Shown piece by piece: positions 32,963-39,849 of a DNA stretch of 64,000 nt. Both the position numbers and the translations under genes were made by a program. The DNA comes from SAR202 cluster bacterium Io17-Chloro-G6 (GTDB taxonomy: Bacteria; Chloroflexota; Dehalococcoidia; UBA3495). Under the pieces are notes generated by a model. The model was not told the origin of the DNA. It was given only the letters and a program-made list of their open reading frames with translations, and searched no databases. The stretch's first letter is position 1. Each line of letters begins with the position of its first letter. The stretch spans positions 1 to 64,000 of the forward strand of contig MUCT01000045.1 of assembly GCA_002816585.1 (NCBI GenBank). Reading direction: 5' to 3'.

Positions 32963-34702
32963 TTGCCACGACCAGATTATTCGACATTTTTCGGTCGCGA
33001 AGAGGAGCGCTCAACGATTCTAGAGTATTTGGAACATCCCCGAGCATGGGTGGTTTCTGTCGACGGAATCGGAGGCGTTGGGAAGACTGCTTTGGCCGTC
33101 AATACAGCTTATAAAGTCAGAGAACAATCGCTGGCGGGAGAACGGGACTTCGAATACATAATTTGGGCCAGCGCGAAAATTGAGCGCCTAACTCCTAGAG
33201 GTATAGCCAAAGTTTTGCCGAGTTTCTCAGATCTACCAAGCTTGGTGGATGTGATTTTAGAAGTAACGGGGTTTGTCGACGAGTCTAAATCTGAGACAGA
33301 ACGCCTTGAACTTGTACTTGAAATATTGGGCATAGCTAAATGTCTGGTAGTCCTTGATAACCTTGAAACCGTTCGAGACACGAAAATTTCGTACTTTTTA
33401 GCCAACGTGCCAGCACCGAGTAAGGTGCTCATAACTACACGCGAACGAATAGAAGAGAGTCAACGCAATTTAAGATTGACGGCATTGTCGCACGAAGGCG
33501 CAAGAGATCTACTGAGCGAGCTAGGAATTGAACTAGACGCATCGGAACTTTTGAACGCTAAACCCGAAGAATTGGATCGATTCATAGAAAGAGTAGGCGG
33601 GATACCTCTGGCGATGAAGCTTGCAGCAGGAAGGCTTGCGACCGGGGTACCTCTTCCGTCATATATCAATCGATTAGAAAGCGGTGTAGCACAACAAGAT
33701 ATTCTGGAGTTTTGTTTCGATGAATCGTGGACTGATTTAGACCCCGACAGTAAACTTGTGCTTATGGCGACAACGCTTTTTGCGGAACCACCGTCTGAAG
33801 AGGAGTTGAGGCGTGTCACTGACCTCCCCGAATTGAGAGTAAGGGACGCGATAGGGGCTCTGACGAGAAGAGCGTTCCTCAATTCTGAAGATGATTCCGC
33901 GCATGAAACATATCGGTATTCCTTATTGCCTCTTACCGCTGACTTCGTCCGCCGCCAATTATCGGCGGACACTCTTCAGGAAACCCAATTGAGAGACAAT
34001 CACAGTGCGTATTTAGTCGAGAGAGGTAGGTATCAAGAGGCGTTAGGACAAACGAGCCAATTGCTGAGGTCGGAAGGCTCCATCCCAGATGCTGAGCTAT
34101 TGTCAAACATGCTGGTTGATGCTGCTTTTAGGACCTACCAAAGCGGCGATTATCAAGGGGCTTTAAGCCGTCTCCAAAATGCGCAAACATACCGCGAGAC
34201 GGGGTATTTGAATCATACCTGGGGGGTAATTGAAAGGGATGAAGGGGCATATAGCAGATCTCGCGAGAAATTTAGGAAATCGGTTTCTCTCCAAAAAGAC
34301 CGCCTACCAACTTGGAGAAGTTGGGGCAGAATGGAGCAACGACTCGAAAACTGGGACCAAGCGGTGGAGTGTTTCTTCAGGGCTTCTGAATTACCGAGGA
34401 GTGATCCCCAAGATTTCCATGGTCTGGGAGTGTGCTTATCTCGTCTGTCAGGAAAAAAGGGGGCTCAGGAACGTCAATCATTGCTGCAGCAGGCTGAGCA
34501 GGCGTTGAAAAGGGGGTTTTACCGGGATCCGGTAGGCTATAGAGAAACCCATCACAACGTAGTTAATAGCCATTCCCTAGCGCTCGTCTTTGAACGACTA
34601 GGACGTGTCAAAGAGGCTCTAATTCAATGCCGCAATGGCCTTCGTTTAGAGCCAAATAATGAGCGGCTAATTGACCTGAATCTGTCTCTGAACAACCGCT
34701 AA
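32963..34702 (+). CDS. NB-ARC/STAND ATPase with TPR-like repeats; C-terminal part of the split gene
   Basis: 579 residues counted from TTG at 32963, but the frame is open back to 32894 and no ribosome-binding site fits, so this is probably not an independent start. Just before the NTPase it reads RPDYSTFFGREEE. Walker A is GIGGVGKT (35-42), Walker B CLVVLD (127-132), the sensor ITTR (157-160) and the STAND GIPLA motif (213-217). A winged-helix region follows to about 345. The last 200 residues are helical, TPR-like repeats (YQEALGQ, YQGALSRL, WDQAVECFFRA, VKEALIQCRNGLRLEP). In the family, the repeats sense a trigger and the NTPase oligomerises the effector, here the HEPN domain. Confidence 0.8.
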   Translation: MPRPDYSTFFGREEERSTILEYLEHPRAWVVSVDGIGGVGKTALAVNTAYKVREQSLAGERDFEYIIWASAKIERLTPRGIAKVLPSFSDLPSLVDVILEVTGFVDESKSETERLELVLEILGIAKCLVVLDNLETVRDTKISYFLANVPAPSKVLITTRERIEESQRNLRLTALSHEGARDLLSELGIELDASELLNAKPEELDRFIERVGGIPLAMKLAAGRLATGVPLPSYINRLESGVAQQDILEFCFDESWTDLDPDSKLVLMATTLFAEPPSEEELRRVTDLPELRVRDAIGALTRRAFLNSEDDSAHETYRYSLLPLTADFVRRQLSADTLQETQLRDNHSAYLVERGRYQEALGQTSQLLRSEGSIPDAELLSNMLVDAAFRTYQSGDYQGALSRLQNAQTYRETGYLNHTWGVIERDEGAYSRSREKFRKSVSLQKDRLPTWRSWGRMEQRLENWDQAVECFFRASELPRSDPQDFHGLGVCLSRLSGKKGAQERQSLLQQAEQALKRGFYRDPVGYRETHHNVVNSHSLALVFERLGRVKEALIQCRNGLRLEPNNERLIDLNLSLNNR

Positions 34703-34797
34703 ACGGCAACTTGCTTAATCGTTATTGCGTGAATACATCGAATGGTTCCGCAGAAGAGTAGGATCATTATGACCAGTTCGTATCAGACGATCTGACG

Positions 34798-34898
34798 GCC
34801 CGTGCGCACCCTGGCCCAACTGGCCATGGACCTGGCTGAAGAGGGCGGCCCCAAGAAGACCAGGAGCAAGGCTAAGGCCAAGTAGGGAGGCCGGGCCT
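34798..34898 (+). repeat. Direct repeat copy B: relic of the ancestral pepA 3' end
   Basis: 101 bp about 90% identical to 32249-32350. It keeps the pepA reading frame and stop (encoding LAQLAMDLAEEGG and ending RSKAKAK), followed by GGCCGGGCCT, but is cut off from the rest of pepA. The break at its left side, about 34797, marks the right end of the inserted segment. The stretch from the end of the STAND gene to the next gene (34703-35031) otherwise holds a TATAAT at 34975-34980, a likely -10 for the VOC gene. Confidence 0.85.
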
Positions 34899-35031
34899 GC
34901 TGGAGATTAATATAAGTTCGGCGAAGCCGCTCAGGGAAATTCTGCATGGGCACACCGGCCCATAATCCGTGGTGTATAATTTTATTTATTAACCACCAGG
35001 CACTTCCAATAGATTATGGAGGATGACAACT

Positions 35032-35511
35032 ATGCCAACGATCGAATCCCTGGGACACGTTGGGATCTACGCCGAGGACCTGATGAAGCAGCGGGATTTT
35101 TACACCCGTGTGTTGGGCCTCCAAATAGCAGACGAAGAATTAGAAGAACGCGGAATGACCTTCCTCAGCGCCGACCCGGAACGGGAGCACCATGAATTCG
35201 TGCTGATGAAGGGCCGCGTGACCAATGAGGGCGACAAAGTAATTCAGCAGATCTCCTTCATCGTCCCATCGTTAGACGATCTGAAAGAGTTCCACGTCCG
35301 TCTTCTCGAAGAGGGTATCCAGATTGACCGGATTGTCAGTCACGGCATCGCCTTCGGTATGTATTTCTTCGACCCAGAAGGCAACCGCATCGAGCTGTAT
35401 GTCAGGACCCCTTACAAAGTTCCTCAGCCTCTAGGAGATGTCATCGACCTATCTATGTCCAACGAAGAGCTCGAAGAGATTGCCAAGGCCCGTATCCCAG
35501 CCGCACACTAG
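35032..35511 (+). CDS. VOC family protein (glyoxalase / extradiol-dioxygenase fold)
   Basis: 159 residues from the ATG at 35032, since GGAGG at 35018-35022 gives correct spacing to it and none to the ATG at 35023. The fold's three metal ligands can be assigned to the His of LGHVGIYAED, a His in EREHHEFVL and the Glu of GNRIELYV, as in extradiol dioxygenases. A C-terminal tail of about 25 residues contains DVIDLSMSNEELEEIA. The protein may be a catechol-type dioxygenase or other VOC enzyme; the substrate is unknown. Next to a transporter and a dienelactone-hydrolase-like gene, aromatic degradation is a reasonable guess. Confidence 0.8.
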   Translation: MPTIESLGHVGIYAEDLMKQRDFYTRVLGLQIADEELEERGMTFLSADPEREHHEFVLMKGRVTNEGDKVIQQISFIVPSLDDLKEFHVRLLEEGIQIDRIVSHGIAFGMYFFDPEGNRIELYVRTPYKVPQPLGDVIDLSMSNEELEEIAKARIPAAH

Positions 35512-35541
35512 TCTTTTAGGGGCGCCCTATTGTCCCATTAG

Positions 35542-35597
35542 AAGGCCGAAAGGCGCACTGCTTTCTTAGAAAACAGCGAGTCCGCCTCTCGGCCTTT
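35542..35597 (+). terminator. Probable terminator hairpin after the VOC gene
   Basis: A 14-bp stem with one mismatch (AAGGCCGAAAGGCG with CGCCTCTCGGCCTT) followed by TTTA. The T run is short, so efficiency is uncertain. Confidence 0.5.
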
Positions 35598-35688
35598 ACG
35601 TTTAATCAGAACGTACCCAATGGTTTAGAAGATAGATGAATAGCCATTTGCCGTGTCAGCTTGGCCGTTCCCCAGTGGTGCGGCCGCG

Positions 35689-36957
35689 ATGAGCACTCCC
35701 GAGGCTAGGCCCTACGCCGACCTCCCCCGTAGCTACCACGTCTTCAAGTGGCGGATCCTCCTGGCCTTTGCCGGCTTCTATCTGTTCCTCTATCTGGGCC
35801 GCTTCAACTTCTGGCCCGTGGCCCCTTTGGTCAAAGAGGACCTGGGACTCAGCCATTTTGAGATCGGCCTGATCAACGCCCTGCTGCTCTGGGGGTTCGG
35901 CCTAGGCGATCTGGTACACGGGCGACTCAGCGAAGCCTACGGTCTGCGCCTTTGGGTGTTGATCGGCGCGGTACTCACCACCGTTTTCAATTGGATTACC
36001 AGCTTTGCCACGTCGGCCGTCACCATGGCCATACCTTGGGGCATCGCCGGATTTGTCAACGCCGCCTGTTGGGCTCCCGGCATCAGCATGGTCTCCCAGT
36101 GGTGGCCCCGCCGGAACCGTGGCATGGCCATGGGAATCGTGGGCACAGCGGCCGGGGGCGCCATGGTGATGATGTGGTGGATCTCTGGCTACGTGGGAGC
36201 GGAGTGGGGCTGGCGGGCGTCTTTCCGGTATCCCCCACTGATAATCGCGGTGCTGGGTATAGCTTTCTACTTCATCGCCCGGGACCGGCCCTCCGACGTT
36301 GACCTGCCCGAGTACGTGGAAGAAGACGAGGTCTCGGCTACTCCTGAATCTCTGGACCCCCAGCGCCTCAAGGGTTTCGGCCCCTACAAAGAACTGCTTT
36401 CCAACCCCAGGTTTCTGTTGGCCAGCCACGTAAAAGGCCTGGAGAACGTGGTCCGCTATGGCCTTACCACATGGGTGCCCATCTACTACTTTGAAGAGGG
36501 TGGGTTGTCCATCGAGTCCACCGTCTTGTTGACCATCCTGCTGCCCGTTGGGTACCTGATCGCCCCTCCGGTCGCGGGAATTATCTCAGACCGCTATTTG
36601 GGCAGCCGCCGCCAACCCATGGTCATTTTTTCCTGCGCAGTGAGCGCCCTGGTACTGGTGGGAATCGCATTGGCGCCGCCCGTCAATGTGACATTGGGGG
36701 CATTGTTGCTGCTCGTCGGTGGCCTGTCTATGGGCATGTCTCCCATGTCGACAGTGGCTGTCGATATTGCCGGAAGACATATGTCTGGCACCTCCTCGGG
36801 CCTGTTGGACGCCCACGGTTACGCTTACGCCGGGGCCCAGGCCCTCATTTTCGCTGCGGTACTCGACATGGCCGGCAGCCCCTGGCCGATCGTGTTCCTG
36901 GTCATGGCCGCCACCAGGGTAGTTTCCGGAATAATGATCTCCGCCGTCAAGGTTTGA
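35689..36957 (+). CDS. MFS transporter, organophosphate/sugar-phosphate antiporter (OPA)-like
   Basis: 422 residues from the ATG at 35689; an in-frame GTG at 35653 would add 12 residues and neither has a good ribosome-binding site. About 12 membrane segments in two halves are split by a hydrophilic loop at residues 195-235. The first helix region, YLGRFNFWPVAPLVKEDLGL, resembles the Y-x-x-R motif of the GlpT/UhpT/UhpC branch, as does SMVSQWWPRRNRGMAMGI. The substrate is not predictable. It sits between VOC and dienelactone-hydrolase-like genes on the same strand. Confidence 0.8.
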   Translation: MSTPEARPYADLPRSYHVFKWRILLAFAGFYLFLYLGRFNFWPVAPLVKEDLGLSHFEIGLINALLLWGFGLGDLVHGRLSEAYGLRLWVLIGAVLTTVFNWITSFATSAVTMAIPWGIAGFVNAACWAPGISMVSQWWPRRNRGMAMGIVGTAAGGAMVMMWWISGYVGAEWGWRASFRYPPLIIAVLGIAFYFIARDRPSDVDLPEYVEEDEVSATPESLDPQRLKGFGPYKELLSNPRFLLASHVKGLENVVRYGLTTWVPIYYFEEGGLSIESTVLLTILLPVGYLIAPPVAGIISDRYLGSRRQPMVIFSCAVSALVLVGIALAPPVNVTLGALLLLVGGLSMGMSPMSTVAVDIAGRHMSGTSSGLLDAHGYAYAGAQALIFAAVLDMAGSPWPIVFLVMAATRVVSGIMISAVKV

Positions 36958-36987
36958 GGAGCCCCGCTGGATCTGCGGGAACGCGAT

Positions 36988-38148
36988 ATGAGGGCAGTGC
37001 TGAGAAGATCCGTGTTGGTGAGGGTGGGGCGGGTTCTCTTGGCGATGGCGCTGCTTGCCGCCGCCCTAATCATCTTTTTCACGGCGACGCCCCAGGGAAA
37101 GGCCGCGTTCAGGGCCGCCTTGTTTGTCGCCCAAATATTGGACGTGCCCATCAAACCACAGCCTTGGTTCACCGGCGACCCGGTCCGCCATGAAGTGACT
37201 TACCGCCAGGATATCGGAACGGGTGTGGCCGACATCTACCGCATCCCCGACGGCAAACGCCGGGCAGCCGTGCTTTTGTTTCTAGGCGCCAATGCGGCCG
37301 GGCGGGACGATGAAGACGTGGTCAACTTAGGCGAAGCCCTGGCTCGCAGCGGTTTTGTTACCATGATCTATTGGTCGCCCACCATGGCTCTGCAGAACAA
37401 CATAGACCCAGCTGAAATTGATAACTTGGTCCAGGCGTTTCAGTTCCTTGAACAGCAACAATGGGTTGAAGCAGATCGTGTCGGGATTGGCGGGTTCTGC
37501 GTCGGGGCTTCGTTCTCTTTGGTGGCCGCCGCGGACCCACGGATCAGCGACAGAGTTCAGTTTGTAAACGCCTTCGGCCCCTACTTCGACGCTAAAGACC
37601 TACTAATCCAGGTATCCTCCCGCTCCCGTCTCGACCGGGGAGAGCGGACTCCTTGGGAACCTGACCCGTTGACTCTCAAGGTCTTCGCCAACGAACTCAT
37701 CGAAGCTCTGGACGACCCGGCGGACAAAGAACTGTTAACCAAGGTCTACATTACCGGAGAACTGGTCGACCTGAGTACTCTCACTTCCGCTGGGCAGACC
37801 GTCGCGCGATTGATTGGTGGCGCGCCTCCACCGGAGGAAGCAGCTGAATTGTACGTTACTCTGCCCAAGGATTTCAGGGACGCGATGGACCGCATCTCCC
37901 CTAGCCGGTACGTCAATGATCTGCAGGCTAAATTGCTGATTCTGCACGACCGCGATGATCGGCTGGTACCGTCGGCCGAGTCCAGGAGGCTCGCCGCAGC
38001 CATGGAAGAACGGGGAGATGTCCGCTATACCGAATTGTTGTCTTTCGATCACGTGCGGCCCACCAGCGGCACGGGAATTTGGCGGGGCATCAAAGAGGGA
38101 TTCAAGCTGTACGGCCACATGTACAAAGTGATGCGCGCTGGGACCTGA
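36988..38148 (+). CDS. Dienelactone-hydrolase-like alpha/beta hydrolase with N-terminal membrane anchor
   Basis: 386 residues. An N-terminal hydrophobic helix (about 12-32) suggests a membrane anchor with the catalytic domain outside. The nucleophile elbow is GFCVGAS, with Cys in place of Ser as in dienelactone hydrolases. The acid and base are likely the Asp of HDRDDRLVP and the His of FDHVRP. An inserted helical region of about 90 residues lies between the nucleophile and the acid, longer than in classic 240-residue enzymes. It is the third gene in line after the VOC and MFS genes. Substrate unknown. Confidence 0.7.
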   Translation: MRAVLRRSVLVRVGRVLLAMALLAAALIIFFTATPQGKAAFRAALFVAQILDVPIKPQPWFTGDPVRHEVTYRQDIGTGVADIYRIPDGKRRAAVLLFLGANAAGRDDEDVVNLGEALARSGFVTMIYWSPTMALQNNIDPAEIDNLVQAFQFLEQQQWVEADRVGIGGFCVGASFSLVAAADPRISDRVQFVNAFGPYFDAKDLLIQVSSRSRLDRGERTPWEPDPLTLKVFANELIEALDDPADKELLTKVYITGELVDLSTLTSAGQTVARLIGGAPPPEEAAELYVTLPKDFRDAMDRISPSRYVNDLQAKLLILHDRDDRLVPSAESRRLAAAMEERGDVRYTELLSFDHVRPTSGTGIWRGIKEGFKLYGHMYKVMRAGT

Positions 38149-38205
38149 CACATTCAGGGCGTGGCCCCCGTCTGCTATAGTCCTTCCTTATACCCGTTAC
38201 CCGTC

Positions 38206-38233
38206 TTGACAACCCACGCCTTAATGCTAGAAT
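38206..38233 (+). promoter_or_regulatory. Promoter of the fur/znu locus
   Basis: TTGACA (38206-38211), a 16-bp spacer and TAGAAT (38228-38233), followed within 10 bp by overlapping dyads. Confidence 0.65.
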
Positions 38234-38241
38234 TAGTAATC

Positions 38242-38270
38242 GCAAACGGTTGCAATAACATGCAATAGCA
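38242..38270 (+). promoter_or_regulatory. Probable Fur/Zur operator
   Basis: Two overlapping dyads lie just after the expected transcription start: GCAAACGGTTGC (38242-38253) and TTGCAATAACATGCAA (38250-38265). The same stretch also reads as two 10-bp direct repeats, TGCAATAACA and TGCAATAGCA. Placement next to a Fur-family gene suggests autoregulation. The motif is not the classical Fur or Zur consensus. Confidence 0.5.
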
Positions 38271-38309
38271 CATTTTTTCATCCGGTCTAAACCGTCAGGA
38301 CAGGCAACG

Positions 38310-38765
38310 ATGATCGAGCACGAAAAAGCCATCGAGACCCTCCGTCTCAAGGGACACCGGCTGACCCCCCAAAGGCTGATAGTGCTGTCCATAATTGCTG
38401 GCGCTTCGGGCGGTGGACATATGGGTGTTGACGAGGTCTACCAAGCGGCCAAGAAAGCCTACCCCTACATGGACATTGCTACCGTTTATCGCACCCTGCA
38501 CCTGTTCAAAGGATTGGGCGTTGTGACCGAGGTTGCCATCGGAGACCGGCTGCACTTTGAGCTCACCGACCCAGACGGCCACCACCACCACATGGTTTGC
38601 CGGACTTGCAACGGCGCGTTCAACCTCAGCCCTCACTATCTGGCGGAGTTCCGTGACACCCTGAACAAAGAGTTCGGGTTTGAGCCAGACCTAGAACATT
38701 TTGCCGTGAGCGGCGTATGCGCAAAATGCCAAGGGGCCAACAAAGAGGACGAGATCCGAATCTAA
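38310..38765 (+). CDS. Fur family regulator, probably zinc-responsive (Zur-like)
   Basis: 151 residues. The winged-helix domain (about 1-85) has LTPQRLIVLSII and TVYRTLHLFKGLGVV. The metal-sensing dimerisation domain has a HHHHMVC segment and two Cys pairs, CRTC and CAKC, the structural zinc site. Its stop precedes the znuA start without overlap, and a ZnuABC-like uptake system follows, so zinc (Zur) or manganese sensing is more likely than iron. An operator-like dyad lies 40-70 bp upstream of its start. Confidence 0.88.
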   Translation: MIEHEKAIETLRLKGHRLTPQRLIVLSIIAGASGGGHMGVDEVYQAAKKAYPYMDIATVYRTLHLFKGLGVVTEVAIGDRLHFELTDPDGHHHHMVCRTCNGAFNLSPHYLAEFRDTLNKEFGFEPDLEHFAVSGVCAKCQGANKEDEIRI

Positions 38766-39794
38766 ATGCAGCGTATCTTTCGCCGCCCCGGATTATGGGC
38801 GCTCCTGCTTGCCGCGTTGGCAACGGGCGCTTGTGGCGGTGGAACGGCAGACCGATCTGAAAATGAAATTTTGGCGGACAATCGACTAAAGGTGGTTACC
38901 ACGGTATCGCCTATCACCAGCATTGTAGAAAACATCGGTGGCTCACGAATCCGATTGGAAGGCGTGGTTCCCGAGGGCGTAAATTCCCACACCTTTGAGC
39001 CGGCACCATCCATGGCCAAACTCATGGCCCAAGCTGACCTAATAATATTTAACGGGCTTTTCCTGGAGGAGCCGACTTTGGCGTTGGCCAAAGCCAACAA
39101 GCAAGACGAAACCGTGATACTGTCCTTGGGCGAGCAGGCGGTCACTCGCGACGCATGGCAGTTTGATTTTACGTTCCCGGAGACTGCGGGTCATCCCAAC
39201 CCCCATCTGTGGCCGGACCCGAACCTGGGTCTAAGGTACGCCGAGTTGGTCCACGACCAGCTAGCCGCGATGGACCCTGACAACGCCGCATACTACGCCA
39301 AGAATTTGGAGCGGTTTCGCTCTAGGGTAACCTTGATGGACCAGGCCATCAGGACGGCGGTAACGACTGTGCCGGAACAGAACCGGAGATTGCTGACCTA
39401 CCATGATTCCTGGGCCTACTTCGCCAAGCAGTACGGAATGGAGGTCATTGGCGCGGTCCAGCCCTCCAATTTTTCCCAGCCTTCCGTTAGAGAAGTAGCC
39501 CGGCTGATCGACCAGGTGAAGGCTCTCGGACTGCCGGCTGTGTTCGGTTCCGAAGTCTTTCCCAGCGATGTGTTGGAAGCCATTGCCAGCGAGGCCAATG
39601 CCCAGTTCATCGATGATCTGGCCGACGACGATCTACCGGGGAAGCCCGGCGATCCGGAACATTCCTACCTCGGGTTGATGCGGCAAAATCTGCTTGTGAT
39701 GATTCCAGCATTAGGCGGAGATGCCGGCGGGATGGCCGGCTTAGATACCACCAACGTGTTCGATGGCCCCAGCGGGGCCATCTACCCACAATAG
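38766..39794 (+). CDS. znuA: Metal ABC transporter substrate-binding lipoprotein (ZnuA-like)
   Basis: 342 residues. A signal peptide with lipobox ATGAC (Cys23) makes it a lipoprotein. The cluster A-I metal-binding fold shows His75 (NSHTFEP), His147 (NPHLWPDP) and His213 (LTYHDSWAYF), the three histidines of zinc/manganese binders. A Glu or Asp in FGSEVFPSD is the probable fourth ligand. The His-rich loop of many ZnuA proteins is absent, but His-rich segments occur in the next two proteins. It directly follows the Fur-family gene. Confidence 0.9.
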   Translation: MQRIFRRPGLWALLLAALATGACGGGTADRSENEILADNRLKVVTTVSPITSIVENIGGSRIRLEGVVPEGVNSHTFEPAPSMAKLMAQADLIIFNGLFLEEPTLALAKANKQDETVILSLGEQAVTRDAWQFDFTFPETAGHPNPHLWPDPNLGLRYAELVHDQLAAMDPDNAAYYAKNLERFRSRVTLMDQAIRTAVTTVPEQNRRLLTYHDSWAYFAKQYGMEVIGAVQPSNFSQPSVREVARLIDQVKALGLPAVFGSEVFPSDVLEAIASEANAQFIDDLADDDLPGKPGDPEHSYLGLMRQNLLVMIPALGGDAGGMAGLDTTNVFDGPSGAIYPQ

Positions 39795-39840
39795 GGGCCT
39801 TGTGCCCACAATAAGGGACCTCGTGCCCATAATAGGGGGA
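39785..39840 (+). repeat. Imperfect 20-21-bp tandem repeats spanning the znuA stop
   Basis: Copies start at 39785 (20 bp), 39805 (21 bp) and 39826 (partial, 15 bp), each beginning CCCACAATA or a variant. The first contains the znuA stop codon; the last supplies the G-rich ribosome-binding site of the following gene. Confidence 0.6.
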
Positions 39841-39849
39841 CAATAAAGA

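Larger units (their letters stand above)
32351..34797. mobile_element. 2.4-kb A+T-rich genomic island inserted at the pepA 3' end
   Basis: This segment lies between two diverged copies of the pepA 3' end and is visibly richer in A+T than both flanks, with different codon use (many AGA, ATA and TTT codons). Its only gene is the split HEPN-NB-ARC-TPR gene. No integrase, transposase or short terminal inverted repeats are visible. The roughly 10% divergence of the repeats argues against fresh target duplication and favours import with its own pepA 3' end, by homologous recombination or an integrase acting in trans. Confidence 0.7.
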
